Assembly (NCBI GenBank): GCA_037043015.1
Contig: CM073324.1
Coordinates: 10,065,013-10,129,012 of the forward strand
Reading direction: 5' to 3'
DNA length: 64,000 nt
From: Bryum argenteum
Lineage: Eukaryota; Streptophyta; Bryopsida; Bryales; Bryaceae
Made by a program: the position numbers and the translations under genes
The notes under the pieces: generated by a model
Told to the model about the DNA's origin: nothing
Seen by the model: only the letters and a program-made list of their open reading frames with translations
The model's database searches: none
In this document: positions 46,905 through 58,065 of the stretch, piece after piece
Position numbering within the stretch: the first letter of the stretch is position 1
Layout of the letters: every line of letters begins with the position of its first letter

Positions 46905-47480
46905 ATTAACGCTTAACCGTCTTGTGTGTTTTTGGGAGCATAAAATCTCAAAACTAGGGCATGCTTCGTGCCCCTAGAAATTCTTGTTTGTAGGTGATTA
47001 AGGAACATAATCGTGCAATTTTTACCCTCATACAACTTGAAAATCCTTGATTTTTCACATGGAGGTATACTGAAATTCAAATACAAAGACCGGTCTTCGA
47101 CAATGAAAATGACATGTGAAAAATAATTAAACTGAAAAGCTGAATGGTGAGATCATGCATTTGAACCTTATTTACATGTACCAAGAATAAAACTTCAAAG
47201 AAAGTAGAATCTCAATTATTAGTGAATTTTTGGCAAGAATAAATGGGTATATATCGCATTTTTGGGCAGATTTTAACATGCCCTCCTAGTGTATTCAAAC
47301 CTTTGAGAGTGAATATCTCCTAAAGTACATGGAATTCTGAAGCAAAAACAATCTTCCCGAAGACATAGAAGAAAACTCTACATCCCTCACAAAGTTCCAA
47401 CTTCATACAATCTATATCTAGTAAATAAGAGGCTAGCCAAAGTCAAAATTTCCCCTGACGAATTCCGTCTCCTTTAGAAG
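46905..47480 (+). repeat. Dispersed repeat family C, copy 1
   Basis: Ordered landmarks (CATGGAGGTATACTGAAATT; GAATATCTCCTAAAGTA; AAAATCTATATCTAGTAA-type phrases; CCAAAGTCAAA) recur at 57,390-57,905 in the same orientation. Non-coding. Confidence 0.55.
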
Positions 47481-49140
47481 TTAATGTGAACAAAAATCTT
47501 AACACACACTAGAAGCATTAAAGAAAATCCAATCAAAATTCCGAGATCTTTTTCAGCAAGAGGAGCCTCTTATTCTCAAAACAAAATAAAATCATTTGAG
47601 CCAGCCATTTTTCCTTCTCCATAATATCTGCTGCCCCTGTGGCCCCAGCTACTTTAGAGGCTGACATTCACTCCATCCATACTGTAGACACTGCATAATA
47701 TTTCATTTATAAACTCCATTCCTTCCTCATAATAGAATCACACGTCTATAGAATTTGGCAAAAGCTCCAGATATATAAACATATTTTTTTGCGTTTTTTT
47801 TTTTTTTTTGGATGTTTTTTCCAGCTTCTACTGCTCGTCACCATGATCTGCGTTCCGAGGTTGGATACCACCCATGGCATCTCGAATAGTAGCGAGAGAA
47901 AATATCATAGGAAAAAAACGAGGACATTATTAGTGATGCAGGGCCATCATTTAAGGGTCACGCTTCTGTACACAATATAAAACGTACTGCCTGGAACGCG
48001 ACTGGGATATGGTCTGCTTGACGAATCCAGATGTCGGGTGACCGCAAAACAAGGAAGAATGACATGTAGGGGGGAGGTGGTCCCGGGGGACGGATAACCC
48101 CCCTTAGGGTGTGGGGGTGTACGCACCGGGTCTCGCATACAGTAGCATGCCTGCTTGCTGTGTCATGTACACGATTTTGTCGCGCTTTAGGGGAAGTCAC
48201 AACGTGGAAAAGCGGCCATTTTCTTCACCCCCAAGGACACCACATGCCATAGCCCGGACGGACGTATTCTCGGATTGCATCTTCCTCATACTTTCTTCAT
48301 TAAAATGATGTCTTTTGTAAAGTGCCTCCAACAAAAAACATTCTTCCATTCGATCATTCTTCTTCTGTATGATGCTTTCGGGCAATATTAGGGTTCTTGG
48401 TCTGTTCCCCATCAGTGTTACAGTATGTATTATTATCAAATAGATGTAGTCTATCCTCCTGGTGGTGCTACTTTTTCCTTTTGGATTCTCCTCAATGGGG
48501 AGCTACTAAGGGCCGGTTCCCACTATGTCGCCCAAGTCGAGAGGTCGTCGTCCAAATTTCTCTCATTCTTGGGTGAGGTGGCGAGAGAAGTTTATTAGAG
48601 GGAAATATACAATGTGTTTATTAATTGAGGAATCAATACAACATGAACCGGAGCGAGTAGCCCTGCAATGAAAAACAATGCCCCAAATATGACAAAGCAT
48701 AAAATTTGCACTAATATGTATGCCGGAACTTTCTTACATTTTGGATTGAGCAAAGATTCTTCCTACGAGATGAGAAACTATAATACAACCCACCATTGAA
48801 TTTTATTAGTTTACAAAACAAATCAAACTTCTTAATAAGTATGTATCTTATAAAAAAAAAGAAAAAAGAAAAAAGAAAAAGTATGAAATTGATATTACAA
48901 ATCTAAGATTGATATTAGTTGGATAAGAAATCGTCTATGATCAACATGAGTTTTTGCATGTCTTAGAGTAGACCTCGAACATATATTGTTTTTCTTGGAT
49001 ACGTGTCACAAGTTTTGATCTAAAAATTACGACTTTGGTGTGACACAACACAAACACTTTTTTTTGCTTAAAGATAAAACGCCCCTCCCTATTTCCAATT
49101 TGAGAATCTTGTCATTGTCTATTCTTTTGTTTCCATTATC
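47481..49140. other. Intergenic DNA with one palindromic-end motif
   Basis: A GGGGGTGTACGCACCGGG motif at about 48,113-48,130 resembles the palindromic ends at 0.4-2.5 kb. A sequence starting GGGCCGGTTCCCACTATG (48,511) resembles the one at 34,500 and may be a MITE end. No gene is supported except the weak ORF at 48,197-48,439. Confidence 0.35.
48197..48439 (-). CDS. Hypothetical 80-residue ORF
   Basis: The frame reads like ordinary protein (ECFLLEALYKRHHFNEESMR, then KMQSENTSVRAMACGVLGGE) and is less AT-biased than the flanks. I recognise no domain. It lies about 70 bp from the palindromic-end-like motif at 48,113, so it may be a gene piece carried by the same kind of element. Confidence 0.2.
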   Translation of the reverse strand: MIIIHTVTLMGNRPRTLILPESIIQKKNDRMEECFLLEALYKRHHFNEESMRKMQSENTSVRAMACGVLGGEENGRFSTL

Positions 49141-49149
49141 CAAATTTTA

Positions 49150-50600
49150 AAAGTCTTTGCATAGTTTAAATATAGAAATTATCCTTGTTGTCCAAAATCA
49201 AGAAGTATTGTTATTATCTAGATTGAAAAAGTGTTGTCATCGTCTAAATCTAAGAAACATTCTTGTCTCAATATTAAACCTGAGAAGTTATGTCGTAGTC
49301 TGAAATTCCGAATCTTGTTGTTGTCGACATCTGTGAACTATTCATGATATTTGCATCAATATATTTCTATTATTATTATTTTCTAAATCCCTCAAAGTCT
49401 TATCATTATTGAATTTAAAATTTATGATGTCATCCTAAACTTGGACAGTCATCTCATTGTCCAAATCTCCTAATTTTAGAAAGATCGTCATTGCATGAAT
49501 CTAAACTCTCATCCTCGCAAGAAGGTCTTGCCATTGTTCGATCCTTGAACTCTTCTCATCGTCGCCAAAAAGTCTTGCCATCTTCCATATCCTTAAAACG
49601 TTGTCTTCATCTTCGCCAAGAAGTCTTGTCACTGTGCGGAACCGTTGTCCTCATCGTCGCCACAAATTCTTGTCATTGTTTGGATCCTTGAACCGTTGAC
49701 CTCATCCTCACCAAAAGTCTTATCATTGTTCGGATCCTTGAATTGTAGTCCTGGCCGTTGCCATAAAGTCTTGTCATTGTCTCAACCCTTGAACCGTTGT
49801 TCTCCATGTTGCCACAAAATCTTGTCATGATCCTTGAGTTGTTATTCTCACCGTCACTAAAAAGTCTTGTGACGGATCCTTGAACTCTTCGCATCAAGAA
49901 CTCTTCTGAGAGAGTGTCTTCTCATTGTCCAGATACTTGAAGTCTTCTCATGGTCGCCAGAAGGTCGTGTCATTGTCCAGTTCCTTAAACACTTCCCATC
50001 CTTGTCAGATTATTGCCTTATCATTGTCAAAATGCGAAATCCTTTATTAGTGTCCGAATCCATAATGTCTCTATACTATCCTAATTCCAAAAGTCTTGTC
50101 ATTGTCCAGATCCATACAATCTTCACAGCGTCGCTAGGAAGTCTTGTGATTGTGAGGATACTTAAACTCTTCTCATTATTGCTAGAAATTATTGTTATTG
50201 TCTGGATCCTCAAATTCTTTGTGTTGTTGCGAGAATCCCTTAATTTGTATTTCTATTGTCCAAATCCACAATCCTTTGTTACTATTGAAATCCGGAATTT
50301 CTCTTTACCGTCCAAATTCCAAAAGTCTTGTCATTGTGAAGAACATTGAGTCTATTTTTTATTCACACGTATTATGATTAATTGCATTTGAGCGTCTTTT
50401 TATTGTTCCAAAGTTGGAAAGTCTTTTCATTGCTACAATCTAGTCTCATTGATGTCCTAATGCAAAACGACTTGTTGTTATCCTTGTGTGAAAGGTTTAT
50501 ATGCTTGTCCAAAATTAGAAAGCCTTAACATAGTCCTAATTTGGAAAATTTAATTTACTGTCCAAGGTTACAAAGTCTTATCATATTCACAACTAATTAT
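49150..50600 (+). repeat. Degenerate minisatellite, AAGTCTTGTCATTGTC type
   Basis: Imperfect units of about 45-60 bases with the consensus AGTCTTGTCATTGT, CGGATCCTTGAA, (C/T)TGTTCTCATCGTCGCCA recur over some 1.4 kb and are best preserved at 49,490-50,000. The reverse-complement type occurs at 62,490-63,440. Confidence 0.7.
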
Positions 50601-50608
50601 TGTTTTAC

Positions 50609-50846
50609 AAGTCCTAACCCGTGTCCTCCGGAGGACACGGACATCAAAAAGGTAAGATCGAAATTTATAAAAACATGTAAAAAATTCAGACCTAGGTATA
50701 AAAAATAATTATACCCTATTGAGAATCCTCCAACTACGTATTTCTTTTTATACCTCAGTTTAAATTTGTAGTTTTTTAAGTGTTTTAAAAAAAAATTTGA
50801 TCGGCCCTTTTTGATGTCCTAGTCTGAAGGATATAGGTTAGGACTT
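50609..50846. mobile_element. MITE with AAGTCCTAACC ends
   Basis: The left end AAGTCCTAACCCGTGTCCTC is mirrored by the right end ending AGGTTAGGACTT. The inverted repeat extends inward through GACATCAAAAAGG / CCTTTTTGATGTC, about 45 bp in total. The left arm contains the perfect palindrome GTGTCCTCCGGAGGACAC. Non-coding. Confidence 0.75.
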
Positions 50847-50917
50847 CTATATACCGATGTCCTTTGGACAAAAAATAAAAATAAATAAAATAGTATTCAA
50901 TTAATTAGTGAGTAAGT

Positions 50918-52058
50918 TCCCCTCGTCCCATGGGTAAGCACTTTATTTGGTGCTCTTCAAAAACTACACCCTATCCTCGGTTCCCTCGTAAATGGTCTTC
51001 AGTCTTACTTTTTAAGATTTATAGCATGTCCTACGTTCCCTTTTTCTCGGTTACCCATGCTTTGGCCCGTTCCCCGTTCTCATCATTTCTTTTGTGTTTC
51101 AACAACTTTCCTTTTTGGTTTCCGTCATTTGTTCCTAGTTTCCATCATTTGTATGTAGTTCCCATCATTCGTTCTTGGTTCTCATTATTTGTTAGTAGTT
51201 CTCATCCTCCTTTCGTAATTCTTATCCTTTAATCTCGATTCCTGGTTCCCCTCCGATGTTCCCTTGATCTCCCCTCAAGTGACTCTTTCTTTGCTCCCAT
51301 TTTTATGTTCCATATTCCTTGTCTCTTTGACTCCTTGTATTTTTATTATTGCGATCTAATAAACTCTTAATAACAACCACATACCATTGAGAACTCTTCA
51401 AAATCTTTAGAACAATTACTCTTTATGTCGTGTATACATGACCAACTGATAATGGCCATGACCATGCATATCTTTGATTAATTTCTCCCCTCATCCTGAT
51501 GGATGAGCTTTTTATTTGGTGCTCCTCAAGAACTGACCCCTATCCTTGATTCTCTCGTTGATTGTATCTCCTTGCTTTATAAGAATTTTAGGATATCCTT
51601 CATTCCATGGATCCCTACTTCCCAGCTGTCTTCTGTTCTATTTTGGTTCCCCATTCTCTTTTTCTTTACTAATCACTTCCAACCTCTAATTTCCCATTCG
51701 TGGTTTCCATCCTTTGTTCCCGATTCCGGCTCCCCCATCCGGCCATTCCCCAATTTCCCTTCTTGGTTTCATCATTTGTTCCCGATTTCCATACTTTGTT
51801 CCCAGTTCCTATCATACATTGACATGTGGTTCTCAATATTTGTTTTTGTTCCCATTCTCGGTGCCCAATTCCTAGTTCTTGTTCCATGTTCCGTTGATCT
51901 CCTCTTTACTCCTTACTCTGCTCCATTTTACATGTTCCACATTCCTTGTCCCTTCGACTCTTGTTATGTTGAAGAGATTTAATAAATTCTTAATAACAAT
52001 CAAGTACCACCTACGGAAATCCTTCAAAATCTTTAAAACTCTTCATACCGTGTATACT
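50918..52058 (+). repeat. Direct block duplication with TTCCC-type minisatellites
   Basis: A block starting CCCCTCGTCCCATGG with TTTATTTGGTGCTC (50,918-51,436) is repeated from about 51,486 (CCCCTCATCCTGATGG with TTTATTTGGTGCTC) to about 52,058. Both blocks contain short TTCCCATCATTTGTTCC-like tandem units and end in AATAA(A/T)(C/T)TCTTAATAACAA. All frames are open because of composition. No gene. Confidence 0.65.
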
Positions 52059-53235
52059 CTCATGGGCAAACCACCCTACTACCGGGAAGGATCACCAAGG
52101 GCAAATAGAGAAAACCGGCTGCATCAGGTCGGGCAACCTGCAAAGGATCGCTAGCAGGTAATCGTGTTCTTTTATATATATATAGATAATAATCTCGACA
52201 CAATAAAATTTTACTTTTTGTTCCATCACTAAGGCATGTACTAATTTCATTGTTTGACAAAATCATTGAAAAGAAATAAACCATCTTATATTTGTTCGCA
52301 TATAGTTTTAAGTATAGATGTATTGATGTCCCAAGGTTTGTGGCACGAAATTAAATAGTATATTCTCAGAGTTACATGAGAAATGAAATTCATGTCATTC
52401 TTGTTCCAACTATTATTTTGTTGTTTTCAACTCATTATGAACTCATTATTTCAAGAACCCACTTTTTTTATCTCATTATTTCAAGAACCCATTTTTTAGT
52501 TTTACCTCATTATTTAAGATTCACACATTCTTTGGTGCATTAAAATCCTCTTGAACTTACCAAACAACAACATCTAAAAAAGTTTAAGCATAAAAGGAAA
52601 ATCACAATTTAGGTGTCTCCGGCATATCAATGACCTACATCAAAGATCTCTTGCTTTTTCCACCGAGTACTTGATAATTACTAAGATATTTTTCCCTCTT
52701 TTTTGAAAATAGATGTGAAGGAGAGTAAGTCCCCTTCCCGCGGGCAGCATGAGATAAAGGGACCAAAAAATGAGAAAAAGGAGTTCCTGGATAAAAGGGG
52801 ACATGGAAAGGGAGGGTGTAGATCCGTGCCCGGAAAAATTAGAAGGGAGTGAGAGGTCAACAAGGGCCAGGGGTGCGGCAGGATTTGGGGGCAGGTGAGG
52901 AAAATACTGAAAAGGTGCACAGGAAACAGGGGGATTACATGATAACGCCACTCCCGCATGTACGCAGGGGGGACATCTGGGGGGAAAAGGGCTCCCTGGT
53001 TTGCTAGAGACGGAACATGGCCTTTTGGCGGATGGGGAATTTATTAATAGAACATTGGAAAATCATCTTTTGGCCCTGTGATTCAGGACCATGCCTGGTC
53101 GGTACCACACTTGCAATTTGTTGCCCCATGTGGCTTTGGCAGGGCAGCACACTGGGTCCCCCTCCCGGAAACGGATGAATGAAATCCCTTCTGTCCATCC
53201 ATTTCGCCCCCCTCCCCTTTCAAATTGAAACAGAA
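52059..53235. other. Intergenic DNA, GC-richer after 52,700
   Basis: From about 52,730 to 53,210 the sequence is GC-rich with purine runs (GGGGGACATCTGGGGGG). The open frames are Pro-rich low complexity with no motif. No gene is supported. Confidence 0.4.
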
Positions 53236-53603
53236 TTAACCCCTAAAGATTCAAGAAAGTTGAAATGGCTTTTTGGGATTCAGCCATCTTTGACCATTAT
53301 AATCTCAAAATTGGAGAAAAATCAACTGTTCAAATTTGACGTATGGGTAAAGGGTCAAGTTAATTTCAAGATCCTACGGTTGGATCTTTCAATTTAGGCT
53401 TAGATTGAGTTTTTTGGGGCTTGAAGTTGAAGTGGGTCCTTTGTGATGATTAAAACAATTTTGCATCAAGGATCTTTAGGGATCTTTATTATCAACTCAA
53501 TTTCTTGCTTACCGTACAAACCTAAACCGTTGATTCTCCTTCAATACTGAGATTATAATGGTCAAAGTTTGGATAAACTGTTTCAACAATCTGTAGGGAT
53601 TAA
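53236..53603. mobile_element. MITE of about 370 bp, TTAACCCCTAAAGATT ends
   Basis: The left end TTAACCCCTAAAGATT and the right end AATCTGTAGGGATTAA match at 13 of 16 positions as inverted repeats. The interior phrases (CAACTGTTCAAATTTGAC; CCGTTGATTCTCCTTCAAT; GAGATTATAATGGTCAAAGTT) link it to 13,602-13,872 and 8,349-8,690. Confidence 0.6.
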
Positions 53604-53633
53604 ATGACCAACTGTTGAGAGAAAAATATGCTA

Positions 53634-53735
53634 CTCCCTCTGTCCCATTATGATTTTCCGGTAGGTTCTCTCAAATCTACCTCCAAAGGTAGATTTGAGA
53701 GAACCTACCAGAAAATCATAATGGGACAGAGGGAG
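53634..53735. mobile_element. Stowaway-type MITE, near-perfect hairpin
   Basis: CTCCCTCTGTCCCATTATGA begins the left arm, and its mirror ends the right arm (TCATAATGGGACAGAGGGAG). TA flanks both sides. CTCCCTCxGTCCCA is the classic start of plant Stowaway (Tc1/mariner) MITEs. The arms of about 48 bp differ at a single position, leaving a short loop, so the transcript would fold into a long hairpin. Confidence 0.88.
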
Positions 53736-53849
53736 TATTACGAATGTTTTAACTTGAAAACATAGTTGGTAGACGAGCTATATAAAATAAATAAATAAAG
53801 GTGCACATTAAAACATTCATTCACTTTTCACAAATTGTCAAAGATAACT

Positions 53850-54110
53850 TCATGGTTCAACGAATTTAACCGATTGGTTCAGTGATAAGCATCTCCCTGG
53901 TACCAGGACCCCGACGCGCGCAGATCTGACTGAAAGCATGAGCGTGATGAGCTCCCCTACCGTCTGCTACTACGCACAAAATTCTACAGAAAATCTTTTG
54001 CTCCAGTAGAATCTACAGACCAACCGCAAACAAAAACAAAAAAACAAACAATCAAAAAAAACAAACAAGGTCCCCGGCTCTAGGCATGCGGGCAGTTATA
54101 TATAAAAAAA
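53850..54110 (+). mobile_element. Possible tRNA-derived SINE
   Basis: CCGATTGGTTCAGTGATAAG resembles a tRNA A-box region. It is followed by a roughly 150-bp body and then an A-rich CAAACAAAAACAAAAAAACA tail. No clear B box is visible and no target duplication was found, so this is tentative. Confidence 0.25.
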
Positions 54111-54291
54111 AAACAAACCCATGCACATTCTCTCCCCTGTAACTATATCTTTTCGGGTCGGGCGATTTCGCGATCCTGCATGCCCTTGAAAATAACCGCA
54201 TGAGAGAAAAAAATCGCATGGCTGGTGGAAAATATTCAATCTGGGGATGCATGCTGCATGGATGGTGTATGTATAATTAAGTTAGGGGCGG

Positions 54292-54650
54292 GCTGGGGGA
54301 TGGCAATGTATGTGGGGGTATGTGAGGGAGGGAGCTTTTTCCCCGTCGGGCACCCTCAGGAGCCCTCAGCGGGGCGGGGCGGGGGATAGCAATCAGCATG
54401 AATGTATGTGGGGGTATGTGAGGAGGGAGCTTTTTCCCCGTCGGGGCACCCTCAGGAGCCCTCAGCGGGCGGGGTGGGCCGGGGGATGGCAATGTATGTG
54501 GGGGTATGTGAGGGAGGGAGCTTTTTCCCCGTCGGGCACCCTCAGGAGCCCTCAGCGGGCAGGGTGGGGGATGGCATGGAAGTATGTGGGGGTATGAGGT
54601 TTTCACCGTCGGGCACCCTCAGGAGGAGGACCCCTCAGCGGGGGCTCTGC
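54292..54650 (+). repeat. Four-copy GC-rich tandem repeat of about 90 bp
   Basis: The unit contains ATGTATGTGGGGGTATGTGA, GGGAGCTTTTTCCCCGTCGG and GCACCCTCAGGAGCCCTCAG. Copies begin near 54,304, 54,398, 54,491 and 54,578; the last is shortened. Both strands stay open in places through the repeat. No protein is inferred. Confidence 0.88.
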
Positions 54651-55167
54651 CACCACCATGAGGAGGACAAAGAGGAGTAATGGCATTCAGACAATGGGGA
54701 GTTTAAAATAGGCATTGAGAAGGTAGAGTAAGACAAGCCGAAGCTCACAAAGGACAAAGGAGGGAGTGTTTCACGACAATGGAGGTGTTATATAAGACAA
54801 AGGCAGCGCTCTGCCATGTGAGACACTTGACGCAACAAAAAGCTGACTCAAATGTTGGAAGGAAGCTCTAACTTAGAAAATTCAAAGGAATAGGTCACCC
54901 GGGCCCCTGCATTTAGATGTGCCTCCTCACTGCAACCAGATTTTGGGCTTTTAATGAGTTTTGTTGGTCGAAAAATAAATAAGAATTAACAATTAGAAGG
55001 AAGAAGATTTTGGGCTTTTGCCTTTTTGTCATTCTCGGAATACCACTGAGCTGTGGATGTTTTTGCAACTGAGATGCTGAAGATAAAAGAGGGCTTTTTT
55101 ATATTTTCCAACTGGTGCGAACGAATTAAAAATCAATATTAACGCTGGCGTAATCCAGCTATCGATG
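54651..55167. other. Intergenic DNA, nothing recognised
   Basis: Mixed-composition non-coding DNA between two repeat blocks. It holds only short frames. Confidence 0.5.
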
Positions 55168-55291
55168 AAAATAACTTAGTGTTCAAGTTTTGCACCAATC
55201 ACCACACTAATTAAGTAGATTAGTGGTAAATCACCATCAAATATGAAATTGTTTTTTTCCTCTTGGTAGAAAATTATAATGAGCGTAATAT

Positions 55292-56090
55292 TGACCAATA
55301 CGGAGGGTAAAAGTATTGGTCAAAAGTAATATAATTTGTTCATGTAATATAAGTCATTATAACAATATCCTACCTATTTAGTGTAGTCAGAACGTGATAT
55401 TTCATATTTCCACTGCGCTTCCCACGAGTGTTTTTACCAAGAGTGTCATAATCTACCATGCTTAATGGAATGTTTGGTGGAGATCAATTTCCATCGTGAC
55501 CAATACAGAGGGTAAAAGTATTGGTCAAAAGTAATATAATTTGTTCATATAATATAGTCATTATGAAAATATCCTACCTATTGAGTGCAGTTAGAACGTG
55601 TTATTTCCACTACGCTTCCCACGAGTGTTTCTACCTAGAGTGTCATAATCTACCAAGCTTGATGGAACGTCTAGTGGAGAATAATTTTCATCTTGACCAA
55701 TACCCAGGGTAAAAGTATTGGTCAAAAGTAATATAATATGACATGTAATATGGTCATTATAACAATATTGTACCTATTTAGTGCAGTCAGAACGTGATGT
55801 TTCCACTACGCTTTGCACAAGTGTTTCTACCAAGAGTGTCATTATCTACCATGCTTGATGGAATGTCTGGTGGAGATCAATTTCCATCTTGACCAATACA
55901 GAGGGTAAAAGTATTGGTCAAAAGTAATATAATTTGTTCATGTAATAGTCATGATGACAATATCGTACCTATTTAGTGTAGTCAGAACGTGATGTTTCCA
56001 CTATGCTTCCGACGAGTGTTTGTACCAAGAGTGTCATAATCTATCAGGCTGGATAGAACGTGGGGTGGAGATCGTGGTGGAAATAGTGTA
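55292..56090 (+). repeat. Four tandem units of about 200 bp
   Basis: Units start with GACCAATACNGAGGGTAAAA then GTATTGGTCAAAAGTAATAT, near 55,292, 55,498, 55,695 and 55,893. Each runs through CAGAACGTGAT, TTTCCACTACGCTT and AGAGTGTCAT. A more diverged unit is present in block D copy 2 (58,200-58,400). Confidence 0.85.
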
Positions 56091-56559
56091 CTTTTGTAGA
56101 GAAAGTTGATGGTTGTTCATTATTACTAATTGATGGTGTTTCGGTGGAGATCTTGGTGGATACACTACACTTATTTACTTACTATAGTAAAATTTGATGG
56201 TTTTCAGCAACAGCGATTGATATTGTTTTTGTGGGGATTGTGGTGGAAACAATGCATTTGTGTAGTGAAAGCGGATGGTTATTCACTATTAGTGATTGAT
56301 ATTGTTTTGGTGGAGATTCTATTGGAAATAAGGCACCTCTGTAGTAAAATTTGATGGTTGTTAATTGCTACTCATTGATGTTGTTTTGGTGGAAATTGTA
56401 GAGGATATACTACACTTCCTTACTTGATGTAGTGAAAGATAATAGTTGTTCATTGTTACTTATTGAAGTTGTTTTGGTGAAGATCGTTGTGGATATACTA
56501 CACTTTTCCATCTTTGTTGTGACCATGGACTTGCCCACCTTTGTAGTGACAATTGCTCT

Positions 56560-56930
56560 TACTTAGAGCATTCCCACCCATCGCAAACTGAACTGAATAT
56601 TGGATGTATAGTAGTTCAGTTCAGGGCGAAAATGCCCCACCAATCGGCAAAACCCTTGCAGTGAATTACTATTCATCCATTTTAATCAGTTTGACTTGCA
56701 AAACCAAGCCCTTTTGCGGGGAAGTGCATTGACCTGAACTCACAATAAGACAAGGCTAATCTATTTGAGGAGGAAAGTGCGGGGCTTTGTCACCGAGTAG
56801 ACATTACTCACAAAAACTCAATCACGAATTCACGGGTGGGGCTGCAATTGCAAAGTGACTATTCAGGTTGATGACATTCAAGTTTGCAGGTTGCAGGTTT
56901 CCAGTTCCGGGCGCCTATGGGTGGTTATTG
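56560..56930. other. Unique insert inside block D copy 1
   Basis: Between GACAATTGCTCTTACTTAG and GGTGGTTATTGTCATTG lies about 370 bp unlike the surrounding GTGGAGAT units (for example GAGCATTCCCACCCATCGC, and GGGCGCCTATGGGTGG at its end). It is probably a small element insertion. The ends GAGCATTCCCACCCAT and CGCCTATGGGTGG contain the partial inverted match ACCCAT / ATGGGT. Confidence 0.35.
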
Positions 56931-57389
56931 TCATTGATTGGTTTTGTTCTAGTGGGGGTCATGGTCGACATATTACACTTCTCCGTCACTCTAGTGACAA
57001 TTGATGTTGTTCATTGTGATTTATTGGTTTTCTTCTAGTGGAGATTATGGTGGATATACCAAACTTCTCCACCTATGTAGTGAGAGTTGACATTTCCACC
57101 TTTGTAGAGTCACTATTGATGTTTTTCACTGTCATTATTTGATTTTTTTTTGTTGTAGATTGTAGTGAAAAAAACTACATATGTGTGCTAGAAGTGACAA
57201 TTGGTGTTGTTGATTGTCAATAATTATGTTCTTCTCACACATAATACAACTATTCATCTCTTACCCAATGGGAATGTGAGTTACCGAGACACAATTAGTT
57301 TTAACTAAGTAATTATAATTATCTTATGATATTCACGGCAAGTTAAATAACTACTGACTATGCATTGATAGTAATTTAGGAATATGTCT

Positions 57390-57905
57390 ATATAATTAAA
57401 ACCCTTGTAGGATCTATGAAACCTATGAAAATGCTTGACTTTCCATATGGAGGTATGCCGAAATGTGAATACAAGGCTAAACTTTAATGATAAAAATGGA
57501 ATGTGAAGAACTGTCGGATTGAAAATCTGATTGGTAACATCATGCCTTAGAACCTACTTTATAAGCACAAATTACAAAAAAAAAAGAAAAAGAAGTAAAG
57601 TTTCAAATATTTATGAATTTATTAGTTATTGCAATTTATTTGATTTTGGGCAAGTTTTGAGAATAAAGAGCATACTCAGCAGTTAGGCAATTATGGGTAT
57701 ATTTCAAATAGTGTTTTCAAACTTTGAATGTGAATATATCCTAAAGTAAGAAGAAAATTGAAGCATGAGATGACTTTTCGGAAAGGTATGTGAAAATCCT
57801 AGAACTTGGAAAAGCTTCAACTCTATAAAATCTATATTTAGTAACTAAGAGCTTGACCAAAGTCAAATCGGCCACAATATGGCTCTTTAGAGCATTAGGG
57901 GTTAA
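57390..57905 (+). repeat. Dispersed repeat family C, copy 2
   Basis: It matches 46,905-47,480 in order and orientation (CCATATGGAGGTATGCCGAA; GTGAATATATCCTAAAGTA; CCAAAGTCAAA). It ends with GCATTAGGGGTTAAAC, a TTAACCCC-type terminus. It separates the two block D copies. Confidence 0.55.
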
Positions 57906-58065
57906 ACTTTAGAAGTATTCACTCTTGAAGTTTGTTAGTGCTATTAGTGTAGCCTCAAATCTTTTCAACGGCTCAACCATAGTATATCCTCCTACATCCT
58001 CAAAATCTGCCCAAAAACAAATTAAGAGAATTGCCCTAGCCTAATTCCACTCATTGATGAATAAC

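Larger units (their letters stand above)
55168..57380 (+). repeat. Block D, copy 1 of a 1.5-2.2 kb direct duplication
   Basis: It starts AACTTAGTGTTCAAGTTTTG with CACCACACTAATTA and ends near TTTTAACTAAGTAATTATAA with ATAACTACTGACTA. The same start and end recur at 58,066 and 59,615. Inside are a roughly 200-bp tandem array and a degenerate field of GTTTTGGTGGAGAT-type units. It is non-coding. Confidence 0.65.

Noticed and set aside
49150-50600. CRISPR-like alternation of repeats
   Set aside because: Units are degenerate, spacing is irregular and the setting is eukaryotic. It is a minisatellite.
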